Source: Leifsonia sp. 1010
GTDB taxonomy: Bacteria; Actinomycetota; Actinomycetes; Actinomycetales; Microbacteriaceae
Length of the DNA: 64,000 nucleotides
NCBI RefSeq assembly: GCF_031455295.1
Contig: NZ_JAVDSL010000005.1
Coordinates: 1-64,000 of the forward strand
Direction: 5' to 3'
A program made the position numbers and the translations under genes. Numbering within the stretch: position 1 is the first letter of the stretch; each line of letters opens with the position of its first letter. A model generated the notes under the pieces. It saw only the letters and a program-made list of their open reading frames with translations, was not told where the DNA came from and made no database searches. Positions 1 to 8,454 of this stretch are shown here, one piece after another.

Positions 1-61
1 GGGGGCGCCCCCCGCGCGGGCGCGGGGGGCGGGCCCCCCCCCCCCCCCCCCCCGACCCCTT
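1..61. other. Homopolymer-rich contig edge
   Basis: The first 61 bases are almost only G and C, with long G and C runs including an uninterrupted run of about twenty C. Nothing else in the window has this composition. It is best read as a low-quality or collapsed sequence at an assembly end, not as a biological element. No gene is visible. Confidence 0.7.
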
Positions 62-80
62 TGCGGCCCTTATGGCCGCA
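62..80 (-). terminator. Hairpin after penicillin acylase gene
   Basis: TGCGGCC and GGCCGCA form a 7-bp stem around a 5-nt loop, about 55 bp past the stop codon of the penicillin-acylase-family gene. The position suits a terminator, but there is no clear T tract and the neighbouring sequence is low quality. Confidence 0.3.
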
Positions 81-133
81 CCCCCCCCCGCCTCCCCCAC
101 ACCCCCCACGAATCTTCGGAGGAGGAGCTGGAG

Positions 134-2737
134 TCAGCGCTCGGGACGCAGCGTCAGGGTCTGGTCCGCGGCCTTTTTCACCGCGGCGAGGGTGAACGGC
201 CACGGGCGCGTCTTCCCCTGCGCCCACAGATCGGTCTGATCCGTGTAGTGCGCGTCGAATGCGTGACCGGACGCTCCCGTGAGGTTGATCCACGTGCTCT
301 TGTCGAAGTCGGAGAGGTCGACGACCATCCGCATCGACGGCACGCGCTGCACAGCGAACCCGAGCGTCGCATCCCAGCCCGTCGCATCCACGACGCTGCT
401 GCCGCCGCCCACATGCCAGGGCCCGCGGTTCAGCAGCGCCTCGATCGGGGCGATGCCCGACTCCCCCAGGCTGGCGTTCTTCAGCGTGAGCGTGTGGAGA
501 CGGTCCCAGCGCCACGACGACACGTCGCCGCCCAGCTGGTGTGCGGTCTCCTTCCACGCCTGACCGGCCGCGTAGGCGATCATCGAGTCGCGGTCGGACG
601 TGCCGAGGTCCGAGTCCGCCCACCACGACGACTCGGGCTGGCCGAGCAGCGAGGCGACGACGGTGAACCAGCGGTCGCCCCCGGTCGGCGCCGTGGCCGC
701 CGGGATCTTGCGGGCGAACATGTCGTGGAGCAGCTCCCGCCAGAACACCGCGAAGTACGCGGCGGGTGCGCTGTCCGCATCGTCGCGGTAGTCCCAGTCG
801 GCGAGCAGCCGGGCGGCCTGCTGCACGTCGGCTGACGCATCCGGATTCTCGGCCACCGCGCGGATCACCGGGACAAGATTCGCCGCGTTCGCGTCGTAGG
901 TGTCCGCCTGGATCTCCGACATGTCCTTCGACGTCAGCTTCTTCCCCTGCGCCATCAGGGCGCTCAGGCGCACCTCGATCTGGTTGGCGCGGTACCCCTG
1001 GTCCCAGTCCGCCGTGATCAGCCTCGGAAAACCCGGCCCGACGGCGGCGTTGTTCGCCGTGACGATGTACCCGGCCGGCGGGTCGAACACCGACGGCAGC
1101 TCCTCGAACGGGATGGTGCCCGTCCAGCCGTACCCGCTGCTCCAGCCGGGCATCGGCATCGTCCCGTCGCCACCCGAGCGGACCGGGATGAGGCCGGGCG
1201 CCTGGTAGCCGATGTTGCCGTCCACGTCGGCGTAGACCAGGTTCTGCGACGGCACCTGGAACTGCTGGGCCGCCGCCCGGAAGCTCGGCCAGTCGCGCGC
1301 GGTGTCGAAGGCGAAGATCGCGTTCGCCGTCGTACCGGGGGTCAGTGCCGTCCACGCCAGCGACAGCTGGAACTGCTGCGCCGGCACACCGAGCTTGCCC
1401 GCCTGGTCCTTGGCGATCACGGCGTACGCATCGCCGATGTCGGTGACGATCGGCCCGTGCCGGGTCGACCGGACGGTGATCGTCACACCCTTACCGCCGG
1501 CGACGCGGATGCGCTCCGTGCGCTTCTCGAGCGGCAGCTGCTGGCCGTCGTACTCGAACGTGTCGCCGGTGACCTTCTCGACGAACAGGTCGGCGACGTC
1601 CGGGCCCAGGTTGGTGAACCCCCAGGAGATGCGGTCGTTGTGGCCGATGATGATGCCCGGGAAGCCGGAGAAGCTGAAGCCGGACACGTCGAACGGACAC
1701 TCCGGCCCCACCGTCGTGCAGTGCAAGCCCATCTGGTACCAGACCGACGGCAGGGCGGCGCCGAGGTGCGGGTCGTTGGCGAGGAGGGGCTTGCCGCTGG
1801 CGGTGTGCGTGCCGCCGATCACCCACGAGTTGGATCCGATGCCGTCGCCGGCCGGACCCATCAGCTGCGGGAAGGAGTCGACGCTCGCGGCCACCTGCTC
1901 CAGCTGCGACGCGTAGGCGGTCGGCGCAAGCGCCGAGGCGTCACCCGAGGATTTCTCCGGCTCGCCGGCGGCCCCCGCTGCGGCATCCGGCGTGACGGTC
2001 CGCGGGTTCCCGCCGCCGAGGTCGGTGATCGTCGGGTGGCCCGTGTACGGATAGCCGGGATGCAGTTCCGCGACCTGCTCCGGCTTCAGCTTGGTCGCCA
2101 GCAGCGCGCGGTCGATCTCGTCCTCGAGGTTCGACCGGAGGTCCCACGCCATCGCCTTGAGCCACGCGATCGAGTCCGCCGGTGTCCAAGGCTCCGGCTT
2201 GTACGACGGATTCTGCAGGCCGAGGATGGCGTACTCCAGCGACAGCCCGGCCCCCGACCGCTGCTTGAGGTAGGCGTTCACGCCGTCCGCGTAGTCCTGG
2301 TAGTACCGCAGCGAGGTCGGGTCGAGCAGCTTCACCTCCTGCTCGGCGACGCGGCGCCAGCCGAGCGTACGGATGAACGTGTCGGTCGGCACCTGGCTCG
2401 CGCCGAACATCTCCGAGAGCCGGCCCGCGGTGACGTGACGGCGGAAGTCCATCTCCCAGAAACGGTCCTGCGCGTGCACGTACCCCTGCGCGCGGAACAG
2501 GTCATCGGCGGTGGATGCGGACAGCTGCGGCACGCCGGCGTCGTCGCGGTACACCGTGACCGGCTTCGTGATGCCCGGCACATCCACCGACCCGGCGGTC
2601 TGCGGGAACGAGCGCGTGATCGTCCACACGCCGACCCCACCCCCGACGACGACCAGCACCAGAAGCGCCGCGAGCACGCCGCCGATCACCCTCAGGACCC
2701 GATGGTGCCGCCTCAGTCGGGGGGTGTCGTCGCCCAC
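134..2737 (-). CDS. Penicillin acylase family protein, membrane-anchored
   Basis: This is an 867-residue Ntn-hydrolase of the penicillin/cephalosporin/acyl-homoserine-lactone acylase family, which cleaves amide bonds after self-processing into two chains. A GTG start is chosen because AAGGAGCG sits just upstream. Residues 1-15 are basic and 16-40 form one membrane helix with no lipobox, so the enzyme is probably tethered to the outer face of the membrane. The motif G-S-N-S-W at 301-305 marks the expected cleavage point, Ser302 being the N-terminal nucleophile of the beta chain. An acidic/Ala-rich linker (about 250-270) precedes it. Length fits the family. The substrate (acyl-homoserine lactone, beta-lactam or other amide) cannot be read from sequence. 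It stands alone, with citrate synthase upstream on the same strand. Confidence 0.88.
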   Translation of the reverse strand: MGDDTPRLRRHHRVLRVIGGVLAALLVLVVVGGGVGVWTITRSFPQTAGSVDVPGITKPVTVYRDDAGVPQLSASTADDLFRAQGYVHAQDRFWEMDFRRHVTAGRLSEMFGASQVPTDTFIRTLGWRRVAEQEVKLLDPTSLRYYQDYADGVNAYLKQRSGAGLSLEYAILGLQNPSYKPEPWTPADSIAWLKAMAWDLRSNLEDEIDRALLATKLKPEQVAELHPGYPYTGHPTITDLGGGNPRTVTPDAAAGAAGEPEKSSGDASALAPTAYASQLEQVAASVDSFPQLMGPAGDGIGSNSWVIGGTHTASGKPLLANDPHLGAALPSVWYQMGLHCTTVGPECPFDVSGFSFSGFPGIIIGHNDRISWGFTNLGPDVADLFVEKVTGDTFEYDGQQLPLEKRTERIRVAGGKGVTITVRSTRHGPIVTDIGDAYAVIAKDQAGKLGVPAQQFQLSLAWTALTPGTTANAIFAFDTARDWPSFRAAAQQFQVPSQNLVYADVDGNIGYQAPGLIPVRSGGDGTMPMPGWSSGYGWTGTIPFEELPSVFDPPAGYIVTANNAAVGPGFPRLITADWDQGYRANQIEVRLSALMAQGKKLTSKDMSEIQADTYDANAANLVPVIRAVAENPDASADVQQAARLLADWDYRDDADSAPAAYFAVFWRELLHDMFARKIPAATAPTGGDRWFTVVASLLGQPESSWWADSDLGTSDRDSMIAYAAGQAWKETAHQLGGDVSSWRWDRLHTLTLKNASLGESGIAPIEALLNRGPWHVGGGSSVVDATGWDATLGFAVQRVPSMRMVVDLSDFDKSTWINLTGASGHAFDAHYTDQTDLWAQGKTRPWPFTLAAVKKAADQTLTLRPER

Positions 2738-2815
2738 GTCGCTCCTTCGTCGGCCGGTACCGCCGTCTCTGAAGGAGGGTATCCCTCCGAGATGACGTCG
2801 AGTCGTGGATGCGGC

Positions 2816-4144
2816 TCAGCGGCCGAGATCGCGCTCCGGCGAGCCGACGTACAGCTGCTGCGGACGGCCGATCTTCGTCTGCGGGTCGAGGTTCATCTCG
2901 CGCCAGTGCGCGATCCAGCCCGGCAGGCGGCCGATCGCGAAGAGCACCGTGAACATCCGCGTCGGGAAGCCCATGGCCTTGTAGATGACGCCCGTGTAGA
3001 AGTCGACGTTCGGGTACAGCTTGCGGTCGACGAAGTACTGGTCGGCGAGGGCGACCTCTTCCAGCTCCTTCGCGATGTCGAGCAGCGGGTCGTGTACGCC
3101 GAGCGCCTCGAGCACCTCGTCGGCCGACTGCTTCACGAGCTTGGCGCGCGGGTCGAAGTTCTTGTAGACGCGGTGGCCGAAGCCCATCAGCTTGACGCCG
3201 GACTCCTTGTTCTTGACCCGCTCGACGAACTTCTGGACGCTCTCGCCCGAGTCGCGGATGCCGGCGAGCATCTGCAGAACGGCCTCGTTCGCTCCGCCGT
3301 GCAGCGGGCCGTAGAGGGCGTTGATGCCGGCGGAGACGGACGCGAACAGGTTGGCCTGCGTCGACCCGACCAGGCGGACGGTCGAGGTGGACGCGTTCTG
3401 CTCGTGATCCTCGTGCAGGATGAGCAGGCGCTCGAGAGCCCGCGACAGCACTGGGTTCACCTCGTACGGCTCCGCCAGGGTGCCGAAGTTCAGACGCAGG
3501 AAGTTGTCCACGAAGCTCAGCGAGTTGTCCGGGTACAGAAACGCCTGGCCCAGGCTCTTCTTGTGCGCGTACGCGGCGATGACCGGGAGCTTCGCGAGAA
3601 GCCGGATGGTGGAGAGCTCGATCTGCTCCGGGTCGTGAACGCTGAGCGAGTCCTGGTAGAAGGTCGACAGCGCAGACACCGCGCTCGACAGCACCGACAT
3701 CGGGTGCGCGTCGTGCGGGAGGGCGTCGAAGAAGCGGCGCAGGTCCTCGTGCAGCAGCGTGTGCCGGCGGATGCGCTCGTCGAACTCCGCGAGCTCCGAC
3801 GCCGACGGCAGCTCGCCGTGGATGAGCAGCCAGGCCACCTCGAGGAACGTGGAGTTCTCGGCCAGCTGCTCGATCGGGTACCCGCGGTAGCGCAGGATGC
3901 CCTGCTCGCCGTCGATGTAGGTGATCGACGAGCGCGTGGCGGCCGTGTTCACGAAGCCGTAGTCCAGGCTGGTCAGCCCGGTCTGCTTCGTGAGCGTCGA
4001 GAAGTCGATGCTCGAGGCCCCGTCGACGCTCGGCCGGATCGGGAACTCGGCGACACCGCCGGGATAGGTCAGAGAGGCCGTCGCGAGGTCGGCCTCCGCT
4101 TCGGCCTTCTCGGTGCCAGTGCTCTCGGTGCCGAGTCCGCTCAC
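2816..4144 (-). CDS. gltA: Citrate synthase (type I)
   Basis: It condenses oxaloacetate and acetyl-CoA to citrate, the first step of the TCA cycle and also the entry to the glyoxylate shunt encoded at 39-44 kb. The 442-residue protein has the family's active-site blocks: GPLHGGANE and MGFGHRVYK, each carrying a catalytic His, and NVDFYTG with the catalytic Asp. The N-terminal beta-domain before residue 60 is typical of the hexameric bacterial type. The GTG start has a strong AGGAGG site. It is monocistronic, separated by 78 bp from the acylase gene and 157 bp from dapC; a short palindrome GGAGGG/CCCTCC lies at 2773-2787. Confidence 0.96.
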   Translation of the reverse strand: MSGLGTESTGTEKAEAEADLATASLTYPGGVAEFPIRPSVDGASSIDFSTLTKQTGLTSLDYGFVNTAATRSSITYIDGEQGILRYRGYPIEQLAENSTFLEVAWLLIHGELPSASELAEFDERIRRHTLLHEDLRRFFDALPHDAHPMSVLSSAVSALSTFYQDSLSVHDPEQIELSTIRLLAKLPVIAAYAHKKSLGQAFLYPDNSLSFVDNFLRLNFGTLAEPYEVNPVLSRALERLLILHEDHEQNASTSTVRLVGSTQANLFASVSAGINALYGPLHGGANEAVLQMLAGIRDSGESVQKFVERVKNKESGVKLMGFGHRVYKNFDPRAKLVKQSADEVLEALGVHDPLLDIAKELEEVALADQYFVDRKLYPNVDFYTGVIYKAMGFPTRMFTVLFAIGRLPGWIAHWREMNLDPQTKIGRPQQLYVGSPERDLGR

Positions 4145-4301
4145 AACGCCTCCTGGTGGGTTAGTCGCCCATATGGGTGGTCAAAGGTGCGCGCCGATCG
4201 TGGCAGCGCTGCCCGGCGCCGTCCGCTCGACGGGCCGTGCCGGTACAGCCTAACGAACGCCGGCGACAACTGCGGCATCGGGCAAAGGCACCGGCGACCC
4301 G

Positions 4302-5420
4302 TTAGAGATTGTCTCCAAACCCCTGCAGCCGCTCCGCCGCCGCGGCCACCCGCTCGTCCGTCGCCGTGAGCGACAGGCGCACGTGCTCCGGGTAGACGTC
4401 GCCGTAGAAGTGGCCGGGGCCGGCCAGGATGCCGAGGTCGGCGAGCCGTCCGATGCTCTCCCAGGCGTCGCGTCCCTCCGTCGCCCACAGGTAGAGGCCG
4501 CCCTCGCTGCGGTCGATGCGGAAGCCCGCGGCCTCGAGCGCCGGCTTGAGCAGGTCGCGGCGCGCGCGGTACCGCGCCTTCTGCTCCTCCACGTGCCGCT
4601 CGTCGCCGAGCGCGGTGACCATCGCGGCCTGCAGCGGCGCCGGCAGCATCAGGCCCGCGTGCTTGCGCACGTTGACCAGGCGCCCGATGATGGCGCTGCA
4701 CCCCGCGACGAACGCCGCGCGGTAGCCGGCGAGGTTGGACTGCTTGCTGAGCGAGTAGACCGCGAGGACGTTGCGGCGGTCCTGCCCGATGACCCGCGGG
4801 TCGAGGATGCTCGGAACGCGCTCCGCATCCCACGGCGCCTCCCAGCCCAGCTCGGCGTAGCACTCGTCGCTCGCGATGTAGGCGCCCAGCTCACGGGCGC
4901 GCGCAACGGCCGCGCGCAGCTCCGCGACCGAGAGGATGCGGCCGTCCGGGTTGCCGGGAGAATTCAGCCAGATGAGGCGCGTGCCCTCCGGCCACTCGGC
5001 CGGATCGTCGCTCGCGACGGCGGTCGCGCCGGCCATCGCCGCGCCGATCGCGTACGTCGGGTACGCGGCGCGCGGATGCACCACGATGTCGCCCTCGCCG
5101 AGGCCGAGCATGAACGGCAGCAGGGCGACGAGCTCCTTCGAGCCGATCGTCGGCAGCACGTTCTCGACGGTCAGCCCGCGGACGCCGCGTCTGCGGTGGA
5201 ACCAGTCGACGATCGCCTCGCGCAGGGCGGGCGTCCCGACGGTCTGCGGGTACGCGTGCGCATCCGTGGCGCTGGCGAGGGCCTCGCGGATGAGGTCCGG
5301 CGTCGGGTCGACCGGCGAGCCGATCGACAGGTCGACGAGACCGTCCGCATGCGCCCGCGCCCGCTCGGCGTAGGGCGCCATCAGATCCCAGGGGTAGTCC
5401 GGGAGCTCCTGCAGCGCCAC
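4302..5420 (-). CDS. dapC: Succinyldiaminopimelate aminotransferase
   Basis: A class I/II PLP-dependent aminotransferase of 372 residues. The PLP lysine lies in SLSKQSNLAGYR, the NSPGNPDG block binds substrate carboxylate, and ASDECYAELGW gives the conserved Asp that contacts the pyridine nitrogen. In actinobacteria this subgroup, next to the FdxA ferredoxin, is assigned to the succinylated diaminopimelate branch of lysine and peptidoglycan synthesis. The GTG start has AAGGAG at good spacing and is 54 bp past the ferredoxin stop codon, so the two genes are probably cotranscribed. The exact substrate is inferred from family and neighbour. Confidence 0.88.
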   Translation of the reverse strand: MALQELPDYPWDLMAPYAERARAHADGLVDLSIGSPVDPTPDLIREALASATDAHAYPQTVGTPALREAIVDWFHRRRGVRGLTVENVLPTIGSKELVALLPFMLGLGEGDIVVHPRAAYPTYAIGAAMAGATAVASDDPAEWPEGTRLIWLNSPGNPDGRILSVAELRAAVARARELGAYIASDECYAELGWEAPWDAERVPSILDPRVIGQDRRNVLAVYSLSKQSNLAGYRAAFVAGCSAIIGRLVNVRKHAGLMLPAPLQAAMVTALGDERHVEEQKARYRARRDLLKPALEAAGFRIDRSEGGLYLWATEGRDAWESIGRLADLGILAGPGHFYGDVYPEHVRLSLTATDERVAAAAERLQGFGDNL

Positions 5421-5474
5421 GTCAGCGCTCCTTCGGCGGCGTGGCCATCGATGCCGTCATCGGTGCGCCGCGGA

Positions 5475-5795
5475 TCAGTGCGCCTGCGGCGGCAGTGCGG
5501 CGATCAGCGGGTGGTCCTTGGAGATCACACCCACCTTCGACGCTCCGCCGGGCGAGCCGATGTCGTCGAAGAACTCCACGTTCGCGCGGTAGTAGTCCTT
5601 CCACTCCTCGGGCAGGTCGTCCTCGTAGTAGATCGCCTCGACCGGGCAGACCGGCTCGCAGGCGCCGCAGTCGACGCACTCGTCGGGGTGGATGTACAGC
5701 GACCGTTCGCCCTCGTAGATGCAGTCGACCGGACACTCGTCGATACAGGCCCTGTCCTTCACATCGACGCACGGGAGAGCGATGACATAGGTCAC
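5475..5795 (-). CDS. fdxA: 7Fe ferredoxin
   Basis: A 106-residue soluble ferredoxin. Cys9, Cys17, Cys21 and Cys25 fall in the N-terminal cluster region; CVDCGACEPVCP provides the C-terminal [4Fe-4S] motif. This arrangement matches the actinobacterial FdxA type with one [3Fe-4S] and one [4Fe-4S] cluster. The acidic C-terminal extension is normal for the group. It carries electrons for unidentified partners; the conserved linkage to dapC is positional and does not imply a shared reaction. A GTG start is used. Confidence 0.93.
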   Translation of the reverse strand: MTYVIALPCVDVKDRACIDECPVDCIYEGERSLYIHPDECVDCGACEPVCPVEAIYYEDDLPEEWKDYYRANVEFFDDIGSPGGASKVGVISKDHPLIAALPPQAH

Positions 5796-5829
5796 AGTGG
5801 ATCGGATCCCTTCAGGTGGAGCTGTCCCT

Positions 5830-6210
5830 CTAGCTTAGGCCGTCGCGGACCGACTGCCGGGTCTTCACATCGGGCCAGGCGATCACGATCGCCGCGATCA
5901 GGATGGGCCCCGCGAGCCAGATCTGGCCGGCGAGGTCGTTCTGGATGAGCACGGAGCCGCCCGCGCTCTGCTGCGCGAACAGGAGGATGACGGCGATGCA
6001 GCCCAGCGCCGCGAGCAGCGCGGGCAACCGGCTGTGACCGAGGAGGCGCAGGCCGACGAGCAGCGCCGTGAAGGCCAGCAGCGAGCCGATGAGCCCGAGC
6101 GGGATGGGGATCCCCCAGGTCACCGAGTACTGGTGCGCGACCGTCCCGATCGCCCCGAAGACCGCTCCCGCCAGCACGAGGAGGATGGCGCTGACGATCC
6201 GGCTGAGCAT
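5830..6210 (-). CDS. Small four-helix membrane protein, DUF6113-like
   Basis: A 126-residue protein with four hydrophobic segments (about 5-27, 33-56, 63-83 and 93-112) and a polar basic C-terminus. From memory it resembles the DUF6113 family of Microbacteriaceae; its function is unknown. It is divergent from the iron-uptake operon. TAGTAT lies six bases before its ATG, so the mRNA is probably leaderless. Confidence 0.7.
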   Translation of the reverse strand: MLSRIVSAILLVLAGAVFGAIGTVAHQYSVTWGIPIPLGLIGSLLAFTALLVGLRLLGHSRLPALLAALGCIAVILLFAQQSAGGSVLIQNDLAGQIWLAGPILIAAIVIAWPDVKTRQSVRDGLS

Positions 6211-6216
6211 CCTCGC

Positions 6217-6222
6217 ATACTA
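6217..6222 (-). promoter_or_regulatory. -10 hexamer TAGTAT, leaderless start
   Basis: TAGTAT is an excellent -10 element. Six bases separate it from the ATG of the small membrane protein, which places transcription start at or next to the start codon. No Shine-Dalgarno sequence fits in that gap. Confidence 0.55.
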
Positions 6223-6260
6223 TCTGGACACTTCCAGGGCGGTGCTCTACGCTCGATTGA

Positions 6261-6279
6261 GTAAGGTTAGCCTTACCAA
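6261..6279 (+). promoter_or_regulatory. DtxR/IdeR-like iron box upstream of efeU
   Basis: GTAAGGTTAGCCTTACCAA contains perfect arms TAAGG/CCTTA around TTAG. It closely matches the actinobacterial DtxR/IdeR consensus TTAGGTTAGSCTAACCTAA. It ends 31 bp before the efeU start, where an iron-loaded repressor would block transcription of the iron-uptake operon. Confidence 0.82.
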
Positions 6280-6310
6280 TCACGAACCCCTCCCCCGACG
6301 AAGGTCACCT

Positions 6311-7174
6311 GTGCTCGCGAACTACCTGATCGGCCTCCGCGAAGGCCTCGAGATGGCGCTCATCGTCACCATCCTGGTGGCCTACGTGGTCAAGCTCGGC
6401 CGCACCGAGGTGCTGTCGAAGCTCTGGATCGGCGTGGGGATCGCGCTCATCGTCCCGCTCGGGATCGGCGCCGTGCTCACCTGGGGCCCCTACGGCATGA
6501 GCTTCCAGGCGCAGGAGATCCTCGGCGGCTCCCTGTCGCTCGTCGCGGTCGGGTTCGTCACCTGGATGGTGTTCTGGATGGGCAAGACCGCCCGCAGCAT
6601 GAAGTCCACCCTCCACAACCGGCTCGACTCCGCGCTCGTCGGCGCCGGCTGGGGCGTCGTGCTCCTCGCGATGCTGAGCGTCGGACGCGAAGGGATCGAG
6701 ACCTCGCTCTTCGTCTGGGCGACGGTCGCGAGCACCGGCGGCAGCTGGGAGCCGGCCGTCGGCGCCCTCCTCGGCATCGCCACCGCCGCGGTGATCGGCT
6801 TCCTGCTGTACCGCGGCATGGTGAAGATCAACCTCGGCAGGTTCTTCACCTGGACCGGCGCCTTCCTCGTCCTCGTCGCCGCCGGCGTGCTCGCCTACGG
6901 GCTCGGAGACCTGCAGGAGGCCGGCCTCCTCCCCGGCGGAGGCGTCCACGCGTACGACATCAGCCGCGCGATCCCCGCCTCCAGCTGGTACGGCACGCTG
7001 GCCGCCGGCATCCTCAACTTCAACCCGTCGCCGACCGCGCTGCAGGTCGCCGCCTGGTTCACCTATCTCGCCGTGGTCGGCTACTTCTACATCCGGCAGC
7101 ACCGTTCCGCCGCACGACCCGCGCCCACGGCACCCGCCGCCGCGTCGGCCCCGCACGCCCCGATCGCGTCGTGA
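6311..7174 (+). CDS. efeU: Iron permease EfeU (FTR1 family)
   Basis: An integral-membrane iron permease of 287 residues, the channel of the EfeUOB system. Two REXXE motifs typical of FTR1 proteins are present: REGLE at 10-14 and REGIE at 126-130. Seven hydrophobic segments are visible. The open frame extends far upstream, but GTG 6311 is chosen because it gives the normal N-terminus, has GAAGG upstream and lies beyond the iron box. The C-terminal tail is Ala/Pro-rich. It is followed 51 bp later by efeO. Confidence 0.93.
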   Translation: MLANYLIGLREGLEMALIVTILVAYVVKLGRTEVLSKLWIGVGIALIVPLGIGAVLTWGPYGMSFQAQEILGGSLSLVAVGFVTWMVFWMGKTARSMKSTLHNRLDSALVGAGWGVVLLAMLSVGREGIETSLFVWATVASTGGSWEPAVGALLGIATAAVIGFLLYRGMVKINLGRFFTWTGAFLVLVAAGVLAYGLGDLQEAGLLPGGGVHAYDISRAIPASSWYGTLAAGILNFNPSPTALQVAAWFTYLAVVGYFYIRQHRSAARPAPTAPAAASAPHAPIAS

Positions 7175-7225
7175 TCCCCTCTTCTTGATCCCTCACTGCA
7201 CCACAAGAGAAAGAACAGCACACCC

Positions 7226-8449
7226 ATGCCCCGACAGCGCCCGGTGACCACCCGCACGCTCGCCTCCCGCTCGACCCGACGCCGCCTCACGGCCGTCGCC
7301 GGATCCCTCGCGGGGACCGCCGCCCTGGCCGCCGCGCTCACCGGCTGCGTCCCGAACCAGGCCACCGCCTCCGACGAGGCCATCGCGGTCACCCTGAGCG
7401 ACGACAAGTGCACGGTGTCCACCAACACCGCGAAGGCCGGACCGATCACCTTCCAGGTGACCAACACGGGCACCGACGTGAACGAGTTCGAGCTGCTGGC
7501 CACCGACAAGCTGCGCATCGTCGGCGAGAAGGAGAACATCGGCCCGGGCACGACCGTCAACTACGTGGTCCAGCTCGCCGAGGGCGACTACTACTCGGCC
7601 TGCCGCAAGGGGATGGTGGGCGAGCCGGCGCACGTCGCGAAGTTCACCGTCGCACCCGGCACCGGCAAGACGGTCTCGCAGAGTGAGAGCAAGCAGGTGG
7701 CCCAGGCCGTCGCCAACTACACCGGCTACGTGAAGGACCAGGCCGGCGCGCTCCTGACCGCCACGAAGACCTTCGCCACCGCCTACGCCGGCGGCGACGA
7801 CGCTGCCGCCCGCGCACAGTACGCATCGGCACGCTCCTTCTACGAGCGCATCGAGCCGACCGCCGAGCAGTTCGGCGACCTCGACCCCGCCCTCGACCTG
7901 CGTGAGGCAGACCTGGCTGAGGGCCAGGAGTGGACCGGCTGGCACCGCATCGAGAAGGACCTGTGGGCTCCCGCCGGGTACACGCCGTCCGACGCCGCGA
8001 CGCGCACGCAGCTCGCCGACAAGCTCGTGACCGACACCCAGCGGCTGTACGACCTCGTCCACGCGAAGGACTTCACGCTCACCATCGACCAGATCTCCAA
8101 CGGCGCCATCGGCCTGATGGAGGAGGTCGCCGGGTCGAAGATCACGGGCGAGGAGGAGGCCTTCTCGCACACGGACCTGCAGGACTTCCAGGCCAACCTC
8201 GAGGGCGCCCAGGTGGCGTACGGCGTCGTCCGCGACATCGCCGAGCAGAAGGGCAGCAACGGCAAGGATGTCGTGGCGAAGCTCGACGGCGAGTTCAAGA
8301 CGATCGAGAAGACGCTGGCCCAGTACCGCTCGGGCGACGGCTTCGTCAGCTACACGGAGCTCAGCACCGAGCAGGTCAAGGAGCTCTCCGACCAGGTCAA
8401 CGCGCTCAGCGAACCGCTCAGCCACCTGACCTCGATCATCGTCAAGTAG
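7226..8449 (+). CDS. efeO: EfeO iron-uptake lipoprotein (cupredoxin + M75)
   Basis: A 407-residue secreted component of EfeUOB. The long basic N-terminus and hydrophobic stretch end in a lipobox, LTGC, so the protein is probably lipid-anchored. Residues of about 55-145 form a cupredoxin-like domain and the rest an imelysin/M75-type helical domain with the HRIEKDLW block (HxxE-type metal site). It is thought to bind iron outside the cell and pass it to EfeU. The efeB start is 5 bp after its stop codon. Confidence 0.93.
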   Translation: MPRQRPVTTRTLASRSTRRRLTAVAGSLAGTAALAAALTGCVPNQATASDEAIAVTLSDDKCTVSTNTAKAGPITFQVTNTGTDVNEFELLATDKLRIVGEKENIGPGTTVNYVVQLAEGDYYSACRKGMVGEPAHVAKFTVAPGTGKTVSQSESKQVAQAVANYTGYVKDQAGALLTATKTFATAYAGGDDAAARAQYASARSFYERIEPTAEQFGDLDPALDLREADLAEGQEWTGWHRIEKDLWAPAGYTPSDAATRTQLADKLVTDTQRLYDLVHAKDFTLTIDQISNGAIGLMEEVAGSKITGEEEAFSHTDLQDFQANLEGAQVAYGVVRDIAEQKGSNGKDVVAKLDGEFKTIEKTLAQYRSGDGFVSYTELSTEQVKELSDQVNALSEPLSHLTSIIVK

Positions 8450-8454
8450 GGCGC

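Noticed and set aside
1-61. G/C homopolymer block as a telomere-, origin- or G-quadruplex-like element
   Set aside because: Located precisely at the window edge, with run lengths typical of assembly or sequencing failure.
1457-4369. Very long plus-strand open frame (970 codons) across the acylase and citrate synthase genes
   Set aside because: It is antisense to two well-supported genes, its translation is Arg/Val/Leu/Asp-rich without any domain, and long antisense frames are expected at this G+C.
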